Made by a program: the position numbers and the translations under genes. A stretch of 37,299 nucleotides of DNA, from the NCBI GenBank assembly GCA_036491035.1, contig DASXCU010000017.1, positions 1 to 37,299 on the forward strand, given 5' to 3'. Source of the stretch: Galbitalea sp036491035 (GTDB taxonomy: Bacteria; Actinomycetota; Actinomycetes; Actinomycetales; Microbacteriaceae). How positions within the stretch are numbered: the stretch's first letter is position 1; every line of letters begins with the position of its first letter. Below the pieces are notes generated by a model. It ran no database searches and had not been told where the DNA came from. It saw nothing but the letters and a program-made list of their open reading frames with translations. Below are positions 7,630 to 15,686 of the stretch, piece after piece.

Positions 7630-7726
7630 CCCAACTTCCCCTGCCAGGACCTAACCCCCCCGTATGGTCCTCGCATTCGGATAGCCCAGCGTTGGCAGAT
7701 CCCCCACTGCCACGCTGGGCATTTCC
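7630..7726 (+). ncRNA. 6C-type small RNA
   Basis: Two consecutive stem-loops have C-rich loops. Hairpin 1 pairs AGGACC (7646-7651) with GGTCCT (7666-7671) around a loop holding seven Cs (7655-7661). Hairpin 2 pairs GCCCAGCG (7684-7691) with CGCTGGGC (7713-7720), and TGGCAG (7693-7698) with CTGCCA (7707-7712). That makes a 14-bp stem with one bulged T and a loop with five Cs (7701-7705), followed by ATTT. Two tandem C-loop hairpins define the actinobacterial 6C RNA. In mycobacteria this RNA pairs through the C loops with G-rich mRNA starts. Ends are approximate. The second hairpin probably also terminates transcription. The second loop has one C fewer than the usual six. Confidence 0.72.
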
Positions 7727-7898
7727 GCGTCCCCGCGTGGACTTGCAGCCAGGGGTGCCTAAACCGCTACGAGATCGGCCGTGGTAGCGGGATCGATGAG
7801 GACCTTTGCGTGGGTATCGGGCTGACATCCCCGCAGACACTGCTACCGCTGGACGGGCGAGTCCAATACAGTTGCCCATAGGCAGAAAGGTCGTTCTA

Positions 7899-8108
7899 GT
7901 GAGCACCGACGAATACGAAAAAGGTCTCCGCCGCGGTGAGCAGATCCAATGGATGCAGGCTTACTACGGACAGCAACGACGACGACGACGCCTCTACGAC
8001 CTCGGTGTTGCAAACATCGAACGCCTGAACATCATGTTTCACGCCCACTCCGAGGAGTACTGGCGAGGATATGCGGACGGTCGACTGACGACGTCAGGTG
8101 CGGCCTGA
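7899..8108 (+). CDS. small basic hypothetical protein
   Basis: A 69-residue protein starting at GTG 7899, with AGAAAGG eight bases upstream, which decides the start over the longer frame to 7806. The core is helical and charged: 'YEKGLRRGEQIQWMQAYYGQQRRRRRLYDLG', then 'HSEEYWRGYADGRL'. Five consecutive arginines come from a GAC/GAC-like repetitive stretch at 7974-7990. The 'G..DG' ending resembles short actinobacterial proteins of unknown role. No membrane segment or known domain is seen. It is encoded about 180 bp downstream of the 6C-like RNA on the same strand. Confidence 0.62.
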   Translation: MSTDEYEKGLRRGEQIQWMQAYYGQQRRRRRLYDLGVANIERLNIMFHAHSEEYWRGYADGRLTTSGAA

Positions 8109-8118
8109 CAAGGTCAGG
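8093..8118. repeat. overlapping inverted and direct repeats at gene end
   Basis: GTCAGG (8093-8098), CCTGAC (8104-8109) and GTCAGG (8113-8118) give two alternative 6-bp hairpins sharing the middle arm. They straddle the stop codon of the 69-residue protein. This is a possible terminator or mutually exclusive RNA structure; no U-run follows. Confidence 0.35.
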
Positions 8119-8154
8119 TGCCGCCGCCACGCGTTCGTTCCGCAGGGATCGCGT

Positions 8155-8575
8155 TATTGAACTAGCGCTGCGTCGGTGCTGCGGATGCCGGTTTCGATGA
8201 GGTTGAGGGCTCGTTGCCCACTGCCAGGTGTCCCACGCCGGAACTATTGCCATTCGTCCGCTTTCGACGATCTGAATGATCGTCGAGTATGGGACGCGGC
8301 TGGTCTTGGCCGCTCGTTTGCTGAACACACCGGCGATCCCGGCAGCAGCTCTGAGGGGCGCGAGCACGATCGGAGCCCGCATCCACCTGTTCCGATAGCT
8401 CGCGCTGTCAAGCTCGAAATGGATCTCTGCCGCCGTCACCACCGCCCCGCCGCGGTGAGGACGGACATGGTGCGCTCGAACCGGCCGTGCCGGACATCCT
8501 CCACCGCGCGAAGCGCCTCTCGGGAAATCCCGGGTCGACGTGAGTGTGGGTCCGGCGGGATGTCAGACGGGTAGC
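8155..8575 (-). pseudogene. decayed conserved hypothetical membrane protein
   Basis: On the minus strand one frame reads 'ISREALRAVEDVRHGRFERT' then 'MSVLTAAG' and hits a TGA at 8436-8438. One base out of frame the text continues sensibly as 'VTAAEIHFELDSASYRNRWM' and 'GIAGVFSKRAAKT'. The join is a G-run (GCGGGGCG) where one lost G explains the shift. From memory this matches a short actinobacterial membrane protein family ending '...AAKTVLP...'. After 'AAKT' the resemblance stops, so the C-terminus is missing or replaced. A third frame ends 'GQRALNLIETGIRSTDAALVQ' at about 8157. An AGGAG sits just upstream of 'SDIPPDP', but no start codon remains there. Confidence 0.5.
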
Positions 8576-8727
8576 TCCTGATTCGTCGCCGTCGTGGCGT
8601 GCTTTCCGGTTTACCAATCTTTATTGCGCTCGCGCAAGCACTTTTGTCTGAAAGTTTTTGGTGCTGCAGTGGAACCGCAAAGTGTTCGGCAGAGGGCTGC
8701 GGACGTGACGTGAACGGGAGAGTGTCA

Positions 8728-9045
8728 ATGAAATTTCTTGAGGTGGTCCGCCTCGCATACGGAATCGTTCTCATCGCGGTTCCTGCTGCAGCGCTGGACT
8801 CGGTCGCCACCGACGATTCCAGCCTGGTAGCCCGAAGGGTCGTTCGTATTCTCGGCGCGCGGCACGTCGTGCAAGCGATCGTGACAATGGGTCGCGGTCG
8901 AATCTGGCATCAGGCTGGGGCTGGTGTTGATTTGCTGCATGCCGGTTCTGCCGCGGTGTTCGCCCTCGTCAAGCCGGAATGGCGCGGTCCCGCCGCGGTT
9001 AGCTCGTTGGTGTCGCTGGCGCTGGGGGCGGGAGAGATTCAGTGA
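8728..9045 (+). CDS. small membrane protein, conserved hypothetical
   Basis: A 105-residue protein starting at ATG 8728, with CGGGAGAG about six bases upstream. 'VVRLAYGIVLIAVPAAALDSV' is a first span, followed by a basic loop ('ARRVVRILGARHVVQAIV') that looks like the membrane-associated middle of small actinobacterial stress-region proteins. 'LLHAGSAAVFALV' and 'AVSSLVSLALGAG' are further hydrophobic stretches. The 3' end overlaps the convergent MarR gene by 47 bp. Function unknown. Confidence 0.7.
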   Translation: MKFLEVVRLAYGIVLIAVPAAALDSVATDDSSLVARRVVRILGARHVVQAIVTMGRGRIWHQAGAGVDLLHAGSAAVFALVKPEWRGPAAVSSLVSLALGAGEIQ

Positions 9046-9559
9046 CCGTGGCCAGGTGCAAGCCGCCAAGGGTAAGTTCACCGTCTCGCTCTGCGGCATC
9101 CGTCGCCGCGATTGCAAAGACGCCCAACGCTGCGCTTAGGTCGGCCGCCTGGGACGGGCTCAGCCGGTCAACGATTCGTTTTACGGTTGATCGCCGGCTG
9201 GAGATGACCTCGGCGACGAGCTCCTCGCCGGCAGGGGTGAGCTCAAAGTTGCGAAGCCTCCGGTCCGCGCCTGCCGGAACCCGACGGATGAACCCTGCCC
9301 GCTCAAGTCGACTACACACACGAGTGGCATTCGAGGGGTGCACGTTCAACTCTGCAGCCACAGCGCCCGGAGTGGTGGGGCCGCCGCGAAAAATGAGAAT
9401 AAGGACGCGCAGCTGTGGACCCGTCACCGAATCCTCAACCGCGATGACCGTGCGAGCTACGACCCGGAGGAGCACATCAGCGGCGAGCAGCGTCGCCTCA
9501 AGGGCGTCCTCGGTTTCCTGTCTCCGCGCCTTCCCCACACCAGAGATTATGACCGGCAC
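8999..9559 (-). CDS. MarR family transcriptional regulator
   Basis: A 186-residue protein with a winged helix-turn-helix of the MarR type. 'LRVLILIFRGGPTTPGAVAAELNVHPSNATRVCSRLERAGFIRR' is followed by the wing 'PAGADRRLRNFELTPAGEELV' at about residues 50-120, with dimerisation helices at both ends. The start is GTG 9559, with a weak AGG upstream. The last 20 residues are Pro/Ala-rich and overlap the convergent membrane protein. It is divergent from the cytochrome oxidase-GH15 genes and separated from them by only 51 bp, so it may regulate them. Confidence 0.86.
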   Translation of the reverse strand: MPVIISGVGKARRQETEDALEATLLAADVLLRVVARTVIAVEDSVTGPQLRVLILIFRGGPTTPGAVAAELNVHPSNATRVCSRLERAGFIRRVPAGADRRLRNFELTPAGEELVAEVISSRRSTVKRIVDRLSPSQAADLSAALGVFAIAATDAAERDGELTLGGLHLATVTESLPPPAPATPTS

Positions 9560-9610
9560 GCCGACAACCTGCTACTTCGCAACCGAGCGGGTCCGGGAAA
9601 CGGATACACG

Positions 9611-11323
9611 ATGACCACCACAGCGACCCCCACTCGGCTCACCGACATTTCCGATGACACTCCCCCGATTTCGCGGTCCGCACGCCCCAAGGGCAACCTG
9701 GTCGTGAGTTGGATCACGTCTACCGACCATAAAACGATCGGATACCTGTACCTGATCACGTCGTTCCTGTTCTTCTGCCTTGGCGGAGTCATGGCGCTGG
9801 TCATGCGCGCCCAGTTGTTCGAGCCAGGGGAGACGCTGGTTGGAACGCCCGAGCAGTACAACCAGTTATTCACCATGCATGGCACGATCATGCTGCTGAT
9901 GTTCGCGACGCCGCTGTTTGCCGGCTTCACCAACGTGATCATGCCGCTTCAGATCGGGGCGCCGGATGTCGCGTTCCCGCGATTGAACGCGATTGCCTAT
10001 TGGTTCTATCTGTTTGGATCCTTGATCGCGGTCGCCGGATTCCTGACGCCCCAGGGCGCAGCGTCGTTTGGCTGGACCGCCTACGCGCCTCTCAACAGCA
10101 CCACCTTTACACCGGGCCTCGGCGGAAACTTGTGGGTGTTTGGTCTCGCACTCTCCGGTTTCGGCACCATTCTCGGCGCAGTGAACTTCATCACGACGAT
10201 CATCACGATGCGAGCCCCAGGTATGACGATGTTCCGCATGCCGATCTTCACATGGAACGCACTGGTCACCTCGATCCTCGTCCTGATGGCGTTCCCGGTG
10301 CTGGCCGCCGCCCTGCTGGCCCTCGGCGCGGACCGGACCCTCGGTGCACACGTCTTTGACGCAGCCAATGGCGGAGCACTGCTATGGCAGCACCTGTTCT
10401 GGTTCTTCGGCCACCCCGAGGTTTACATCATCGCTCTACCGTTCTTCGGCATCGTCACTGAAGTTTTCCCGGTGTTCAGCCGGAAACCGGTCTTCGGGTA
10501 CAAGACGCTGATCTACGCGACAATTGCCATCGCGGCCCTATCGGTTACGGTGTGGGCGCACCATATGTATGTCACCGGATCGGTGCTGCTGCCGTTCTTC
10601 TCCTTCATGACGATGCTCATCGCGGTCCCAACCGGCGTGAAGTACTTCAACTGGATTGGCACCATGTGGCGGGGCACGGTCACATTCGAAACCCCGATGA
10701 TCTGGGCAATCGGTTTTCTTGTCACCTTCCTCTTCGGCGGCCTCACCGGCGTTATCCTCGCGTCGCCACCGCTGGACTTCCACGTCTCGGACACCTACTT
10801 CGTCGTCGCGCACTTCCACTACGTCGTCTTCGGCACCGTCGTCTTCGCCATGTTCAGCGGCTTCTACTTCTGGTGGCCGAAGTGGACCGGCAAGATGCTG
10901 AACGAGCGGCTCGGAAAAATTCACTTCTGGCTGCTGTTCATCGGATTCCACATGACATTCCTGATCCAGCACTGGCTCGGAGTGGAAGGGATGCCCAGGA
11001 GGTACTGGAGTTACCTGCCATCCGACAACTTCACCTGGATGAATCAAGTGTCGACGATCGGCGCAATGCTTCTGGGCGTCTCGATGCTTCCCTTCCTATA
11101 CAACGTCTACATCACCGCCCGACGGGCACCGAAGGTACGGGTCGACGACCCCTGGGGCTACGGACGCTCGCTCGAGTGGGCGACATCCTGTCCCCCGCCA
11201 CGGCACAACTTCACCTCGATCCCGCGGATCCGTTCCGAGTCGCCGGCGTTCGACCTGAACCACCCCGAGGCGGAACTCGTTGGCGGGGTCGGACCAATCC
11301 CCGACATGGCAGACGTCAGTTGA
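9611..11323 (+). CDS. ctaD: cytochrome c oxidase subunit I
   Basis: A 570-residue heme-copper oxidase subunit I, about the family's normal length, with twelve expected spans. Ligands present are His90 in 'TMHGTIM' (heme a); His268 with Tyr272 in 'FFGHPEVYI' (CuB and the cross-linked Tyr); His317 and His318 in 'WAHHMYV' (CuB); and His401 and His403 in 'HFHYV' (heme a3 and heme a). It should reduce O2 and pump protons. It stands alone, without subunits II, III or ctaB, so it is probably a second copy that uses the other subunits encoded elsewhere. ATG 9611 begins the protein; the frame open further upstream overlaps MarR and is not coding. Its stop overlaps the GH15 start by 4 bp. Confidence 0.95.
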   Translation: MTTTATPTRLTDISDDTPPISRSARPKGNLVVSWITSTDHKTIGYLYLITSFLFFCLGGVMALVMRAQLFEPGETLVGTPEQYNQLFTMHGTIMLLMFATPLFAGFTNVIMPLQIGAPDVAFPRLNAIAYWFYLFGSLIAVAGFLTPQGAASFGWTAYAPLNSTTFTPGLGGNLWVFGLALSGFGTILGAVNFITTIITMRAPGMTMFRMPIFTWNALVTSILVLMAFPVLAAALLALGADRTLGAHVFDAANGGALLWQHLFWFFGHPEVYIIALPFFGIVTEVFPVFSRKPVFGYKTLIYATIAIAALSVTVWAHHMYVTGSVLLPFFSFMTMLIAVPTGVKYFNWIGTMWRGTVTFETPMIWAIGFLVTFLFGGLTGVILASPPLDFHVSDTYFVVAHFHYVVFGTVVFAMFSGFYFWWPKWTGKMLNERLGKIHFWLLFIGFHMTFLIQHWLGVEGMPRRYWSYLPSDNFTWMNQVSTIGAMLLGVSMLPFLYNVYITARRAPKVRVDDPWGYGRSLEWATSCPPPRHNFTSIPRIRSESPAFDLNHPEAELVGGVGPIPDMADVS

Positions 11324-13065
11324 GCGACTTCCCGCTGTATGTGCTGCGTGAGTACGCGTTCGCCGCGGATGGCGAACGCGGCCTCCTCGTCGGCCCGCGA
11401 GGGGAGATCGCATGGATGTGCGCGCCCCGCTGGGATTCCGACGCGGTCTTCTCGACCCTCGTCGGCGGGGCGGGAATATACGCCGTGACGCCGACGAGCG
11501 AACCGTTCGTGTGGGGTGGATTCTACGAGCCCGGCGGTCTGATCTGGCACAGTCGGTGGACGACGACCACCCAACGGATCGAATGCCGCGAGGCCCTCGC
11601 GCTGCCCGCAAGCGCATACGTCGCAACCGTCATCCGCAGAGTCCTCGCCGTGGAGGAGGACGCCCACGTTCGTGTGGTGCTCGATGTTCGGGCAGGGTTC
11701 GGCAAACACACGATGACCGATGTGCACTGCGACAACGGGATCTGGTCGGGACGAAGCGGCCGACTCTATTGGAGATGGAGCGGCGCCTCCTCCGCGCGGC
11801 AGAACGCCGAAGGACAACTCGAGTGCGAGCTGAAAGTCGATGCCGGCGGTCACCACGACCTGGTGTTAGAAATCTCGGACCGCAAAGTTACTGAACCGGC
11901 ACCAGAAGCCGACGACCTATGGACGGCGACGAGCACCGCATGGTCATCGACGGGGACCGTCTCCGGGACTCTGGCCGATCGCGATGCCCAACACGCTGTC
12001 GCCATCCTTGGTGGCCTCACGAGTATCGGCGGAGGGATGGTGGCCGGCGCCACCATGGCGCTGCCTGAACATTACGAACGCGGAAAGAACTACGACTACC
12101 GTTACGCCTGGATCAGGGACCAGTGCTACGTGGGGCAAGCCGCCGCCACGGCCGGCCAACACGACCTCCTCGACGCCGCCGTCCAATTCGTCGCTGATCG
12201 GTTGCTCAGCGACGGCGACCAGCTGAAACCGGCGTACACCGTCGATGGCGGACCCGTCCCGGACGAACGCAGCCTGAAACTCTCCGGCTATCCCGGTGGA
12301 TCCGATAAGGTCGGCAACTGGGTCAACCAACAATTCCAATTAGACGCGTTCGGCGAAGCGCTCCTGCTCTTCGCGGCCGCCGCACGGCTTGACCGGCTCG
12401 GTGCCGATCACTGGGTTGCCGCAACCCAGGCCGTCGAGGCAATCGAACGTCGACACAACCAACCCGATGCCGGAATCTGGGAACTCGACGACGACAACTG
12501 GACCCACTCTCGGCTAGCCTGCGTCGCTGGCCTCCGCGCCATCGCCGAGGTGGCGCCGGCGCCCCTCGCGGCCCGCTGGATGAGTCTTGCCGACAACATC
12601 CTTGCGCACACCGGGACCACATCGGTCCACCCGTCGGGGCGTTGGCAGCGCTCCCCCGACGACCCTCGCATCGACTCGGCCCTACTCTTCCCCGCAGTCC
12701 GCGGGGCCCTCCCCGCCCATGACCCACGCACCATCGCCACCCTCGACGCGGCACTCTCTGAACTCGCCCAAGACGGGTACATGTACCGATTCAGGGAAGA
12801 CGACCTGCCACTCGGGATGGACGAGGGGGCCTTCCTGTTGTGCGGATTCATGACAAGCCTCGCTCTCCACCAGCAGGGACGCGAGGTCGAGGCTGTCCGC
12901 TGGTTCGAGCGAAACCGTGCCGCCTGCGGTACCCCGGGCGTCTTCGCCGAAGAGTTCTCGGTGCAGCAACGCCAACTGCGCGGGAACCTTCCCCAGGCGT
13001 TCGTGCACGCCCTCCTTCTCGAATCGTCCGTGCGCCTCACCGTTCCGTGGGGGTCGCAACGCTGA
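11320..13065 (+). CDS. glycoside hydrolase family 15 (glucoamylase/trehalase-like)
   Basis: A 581-residue protein with the cytosolic bacterial GH15 layout. An N-terminal beta-sandwich begins 'SDFPLYVLREYAFAADGERGLLVGPRGEIAWMC'. The (alpha/alpha)6 barrel has 'YAWIRDQCYVGQAAA', 'GNWVNQQFQLDAFGE', 'DAGIWELDDDNWTHSRLACV', 'MDEGAFLLCGFM', and near the end 'FAEEFSVQQRQLRGNLPQAF'. The Glu in GIWE is the expected general acid. Family enzymes release glucose from alpha-glucans or cleave trehalose. There is no signal peptide. The TTG start at 11320 lies in TTGA, overlapping the ctaD stop, so it is translationally coupled to an oxidase subunit, an odd pairing. Confidence 0.9.
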   Translation: MSDFPLYVLREYAFAADGERGLLVGPRGEIAWMCAPRWDSDAVFSTLVGGAGIYAVTPTSEPFVWGGFYEPGGLIWHSRWTTTTQRIECREALALPASAYVATVIRRVLAVEEDAHVRVVLDVRAGFGKHTMTDVHCDNGIWSGRSGRLYWRWSGASSARQNAEGQLECELKVDAGGHHDLVLEISDRKVTEPAPEADDLWTATSTAWSSTGTVSGTLADRDAQHAVAILGGLTSIGGGMVAGATMALPEHYERGKNYDYRYAWIRDQCYVGQAAATAGQHDLLDAAVQFVADRLLSDGDQLKPAYTVDGGPVPDERSLKLSGYPGGSDKVGNWVNQQFQLDAFGEALLLFAAAARLDRLGADHWVAATQAVEAIERRHNQPDAGIWELDDDNWTHSRLACVAGLRAIAEVAPAPLAARWMSLADNILAHTGTTSVHPSGRWQRSPDDPRIDSALLFPAVRGALPAHDPRTIATLDAALSELAQDGYMYRFREDDLPLGMDEGAFLLCGFMTSLALHQQGREVEAVRWFERNRAACGTPGVFAEEFSVQQRQLRGNLPQAFVHALLLESSVRLTVPWGSQR

Positions 13066-13106
13066 GACAGCTCGTTTCATTCACCAACCAAGGCAGGAGC
13101 AACACC

Positions 13107-14141
13107 ATGACCTCACCCACACAAGCCGGAGAGCCCCCACAGCCCCGAGGGGTTGCCGTGGTGACCGGCGGATCCGCAGGTCTCGGGCGGGCGGTCGTGC
13201 GCGAACTTGCAGACCGCGGTTGGGATGTGGCCATCCTCGCCCGCGGAAGAGACGGGGTCGACGGTGCCGTGGATGATGTCCGAAGTCGCGGGCGGCGGGC
13301 GCTTGGTGTGCCGACCGACGTGACCGACAGGAAGGCGGTGGAAGACGCTGCCGCGCAGATCGAGAAGGAACTCGGCCCGATTGAGCTGTGGGTGAACGAT
13401 GCCATGGTTGGCGTATTCGGGGAGTTCATCAACACTGCGCCGGAAGACTTTGAACGCGCCACGGCGGTCAACTATCTCGGGTTCGTCAACGGAACCCGCG
13501 CCGCGTTGAAGGTCATGATGCCGCGCAACCGCGGCCACATCATCCAGGTTGGTTCGGCACTCGCGCACCGCGGGATCCCCCTTCAGGCGGCGTACTGCGG
13601 TGCGAAGCACGCGATCCGGGGCTTCACCGACACCCTCACCACAGAGCTCCTGCACAACCGCTCAGCCATCCAGCTCTCCGAGGTCGATATGCCTGCCCTG
13701 AATACCATCCAGTTCAACTGGGTCAAATCCCAGCTACCGCACCACCCCAAACCAGTACCCCCGATCTACCAACCCGAGGTAGGCGCGCGAGCAATTGCAG
13801 ACGTCGCCGACCGGCCGCGCCGACGCACCTGGGTCGGACTACCCACCGTGGTCACCGTTGTGGGGAATCGAACGGCTGCCTGGTTCGCGGACTGGTACCT
13901 GGCAAAAACCGGCTACAAAGGCCAGCAGGCCGCAAACAAGACCGAGCCGATGCTTCCTACGAATCTGTACTCGCCCGTCGCCGGCGACCACGGGGCGCAC
14001 GGCATCTTCGACGACGAGGCCCACGAACACTCCATCCAATCCTGGGCGGATTCGCACCGAGGCGTCCTCGCTCTTGGCGGGATCATCGCGGGTGCGTCGC
14101 TGATCCTTCTCAAAACCTCCGGAAATAGAAAGAAGGCGTGA
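13107..14141 (+). CDS. short-chain dehydrogenase/reductase with C-terminal membrane anchor
   Basis: A 344-residue classical SDR. The cofactor loop is 'VTGGSAGLGRA' (about residues 19-29). 'VNDAM' stands in place of NNAG, then come Ser in 'QVGSALAHRG' and the Tyr-x3-Lys pair 'YCGAK'. After the roughly 250-residue catalytic fold there is a tail of about 90 residues. It ends in a single hydrophobic segment, 'GVLALGGIIAGASLILL', and a basic terminus. ATG 13107 has AGGAG seven bases upstream and lies 41 bp after the GH15 stop, probably the same transcript. Substrate unknown. Confidence 0.9.
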   Translation: MTSPTQAGEPPQPRGVAVVTGGSAGLGRAVVRELADRGWDVAILARGRDGVDGAVDDVRSRGRRALGVPTDVTDRKAVEDAAAQIEKELGPIELWVNDAMVGVFGEFINTAPEDFERATAVNYLGFVNGTRAALKVMMPRNRGHIIQVGSALAHRGIPLQAAYCGAKHAIRGFTDTLTTELLHNRSAIQLSEVDMPALNTIQFNWVKSQLPHHPKPVPPIYQPEVGARAIADVADRPRRRTWVGLPTVVTVVGNRTAAWFADWYLAKTGYKGQQAANKTEPMLPTNLYSPVAGDHGAHGIFDDEAHEHSIQSWADSHRGVLALGGIIAGASLILLKTSGNRKKA

Positions 14142-14616
14142 CAGTCCGCCTACCCCAACGCGGTCAACGTCGAGTACTTTCACGACCACGTCAGGATCGA
14201 GCAGATGCTATTCGAAGGCTCGCCCGAACTCGTCGGCGGAGCTTGGTCACGGATGTCGGCAAGCCTGGGCCGGGACTCAACCTCAAATCATCCGCCTCGA
14301 CCGACCTCTCCACCGAGGAGCGGCCAGTTAAAGCGGTCAGCGCCCCGCGCCGACCATTGAACGCCTCACCTTTGGTTGAGACGGATGTCAACCGCGGCCC
14401 GCATGAGGTCGAAACTCTCCGGTAGTCGCACATGCGCGGAGCGTTGTTCGGTCGAGTGCTCGTCGCGGGTGCCGGGTTCGAGAGGTTGGCAGAGGTATCG
14501 AATCCCAGAACGGCGTGACGCCGTAATAGCTATACCTCGCTGCGAACATCGAGATGTCGTCGATGACTCGGGGTCAATCGGTCGGCGCCCCGGCGACGTG
14601 ATCACCGCTGCGGTCG
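14142..14616. other. 475-bp stretch with no intact gene, possible gene remnants
   Basis: No convincing complete frame. Protein-like scraps are visible. On the plus strand directly after the SDR there is 'NVEYFHDHVRIEQMLFEGSP'. On the minus strand around 14370-14560 there is 'FAARYSYYGVTPFWDS' and, in another frame, 'VRLPESFDLMRAAVDIRLNQ'. They could be remains of decayed genes, but no family is recognised and chance cannot be excluded. Confidence 0.3.
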
Positions 14617-14931
14617 CTAGTCACACACGACCGCGACGTCCTTGGACGCCCATGGACTAAAAATGACTTGCATTAGTGCACCCGTTTGATGGTCCGCGGG
14701 GTCCTTGGGCCGTCGAAGACCGTCACCCAAAGCGACGGCCTTAGCCGCCGGGCTCTCGGCATGGTCTACGACAGCGGTCAGTTCGTTGATCAACCTGATG
14801 CGTTGCCACAAACGCATAGATTTGACTTCTTCCGCGAACTCGAACGACGCCGCCTCAAGGTCGACTGGTCGCGCAACGGTACGACGGAGTTGCTCCGTCT
14901 GAGGAGTTTCCGCTTTGGCGATGAGGGTCAT
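14617..14931 (-). CDS. small hypothetical protein
   Basis: A 104-residue protein starting at ATG 14931, with AAGGAAG about seven bases upstream. The middle, 'FEFAEEVKSMRLWQRIRLINELTAVVDHAES', is strongly helical and soluble-looking. The ends show no motif. No family is recognised. It lies in the same orientation as, and downstream of, the YciF-like gene, with 99 bp between. Confidence 0.55.
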   Translation of the reverse strand: MTLIAKAETPQTEQLRRTVARPVDLEAASFEFAEEVKSMRLWQRIRLINELTAVVDHAESPAAKAVALGDGLRRPKDPADHQTGALMQVIFSPWASKDVAVVCD

Positions 14932-15030
14932 CGGCCACTTCCTTCATCCTAAATTGTTGCTTCCGCTGGGCGGGGGGGAGAGCCCTCCCCGAGTCTCGGA
15001 CCGATCGGGCAATCCGAGGCGGGGACGACA

Positions 15031-15516
15031 TCAGACCGTGGCGGCCACCTTTTTGGCGGCTGCGTTCAGCTCTTCGCTGGTGTGTTCCTCCTGTTGAAGG
15101 TTTTCCTTCAGAAGGGCCACTACCTCCCGCGCTCCCATGGCTTCGGCAGAGGTCACCAACGTCTGGTATGCCGAGATCTCGTAGTGCTCGGTGCCGAGAG
15201 CAGCTGCAAGCACGACCGTGTCCAGCAATGCCGGGTCGGTCTTCGAGACCAGAGAGGATCCTTCTTTTGCCAGGCCCTTGGTTGTCGGTGACGGGGAATC
15301 GTTGACATCGACGCCCAGAGTTGAGAAGCATTTTTCCAGATTCGCGATCTGCTGCTGTGTTTCTTGTGCGTGGTGGGCGAACAGGTGTTTGATTTCCTCC
15401 GACTGAGCTGCAGTTTCCAGCTCCCGGAGCATGTCGAGGGAATCGTGCTCCATCGTCAACGCGGAACCCAACCGGTATTCGAAGAGCTCCTGCGGGTTAT
15501 CGAAATGCTCAAACAT
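15031..15516 (-). CDS. DUF892 / YciE-YciF-like ferritin-fold protein
   Basis: A 161-residue helical protein. 'PQELFEYRLGSALTMEHDSLDMLRELE', 'IKHLFAHHAQETQQQIANLEKCF', 'LAAALGTEHYEISAYQTLVTSAEAMG' and 'LLKENLQQEEHTSEELNAAAKKV' give the four helices of the ferritin-like DUF892 family. Glu and His are at the positions expected to hold a di-metal site. Homologues (YciE/YciF) are stress- and stationary-phase-induced. ATG 15516 has AAAGGA six bases upstream. It sits among other stress-type genes; the activity is not known. Confidence 0.87.
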   Translation of the reverse strand: MFEHFDNPQELFEYRLGSALTMEHDSLDMLRELETAAQSEEIKHLFAHHAQETQQQIANLEKCFSTLGVDVNDSPSPTTKGLAKEGSSLVSKTDPALLDTVVLAAALGTEHYEISAYQTLVTSAEAMGAREVVALLKENLQQEEHTSEELNAAAKKVAATV

Positions 15517-15686
15517 CGTGTTCCTTTCGAGATTGGATTGACTTCCTATCTCTCCGTTTTACGATCGCCACGAACTCTTCAATAGGGCTTGATTCATTCG
15601 GCGAAAAGGCTCATCCTTCCGCCTCGGTCGGTCTCCGTCCCTGCGACGATACAAATGCCAGGCGGGCATGAGCTCAGGCCCCCTCC

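Larger units (their letters stand above)
7478..7898. other. 421-bp gene-free stretch around the 6C-like RNA
   Basis: No protein-coding frame here looks real. It holds the GC hairpin at 7504, the inverted repeat at 7556 and the 6C-like RNA. The remaining about 170 bp (7727-7898) are probably the leader of the 69-residue protein, ending in its AGAAAGG ribosome site. Confidence 0.5.

Noticed and set aside
9338..9610. N-terminal extension of the cytochrome oxidase frame
   Set aside because: It overlaps the MarR gene and reads as Arg/Ser-rich noise; the conserved protein begins at ATG 9611.
10552..11319. N-terminal extension of the GH15 frame inside ctaD
   Set aside because: It is out of frame with ctaD and Arg/His-rich; the GH15 N-terminus starts naturally at TTG 11320.
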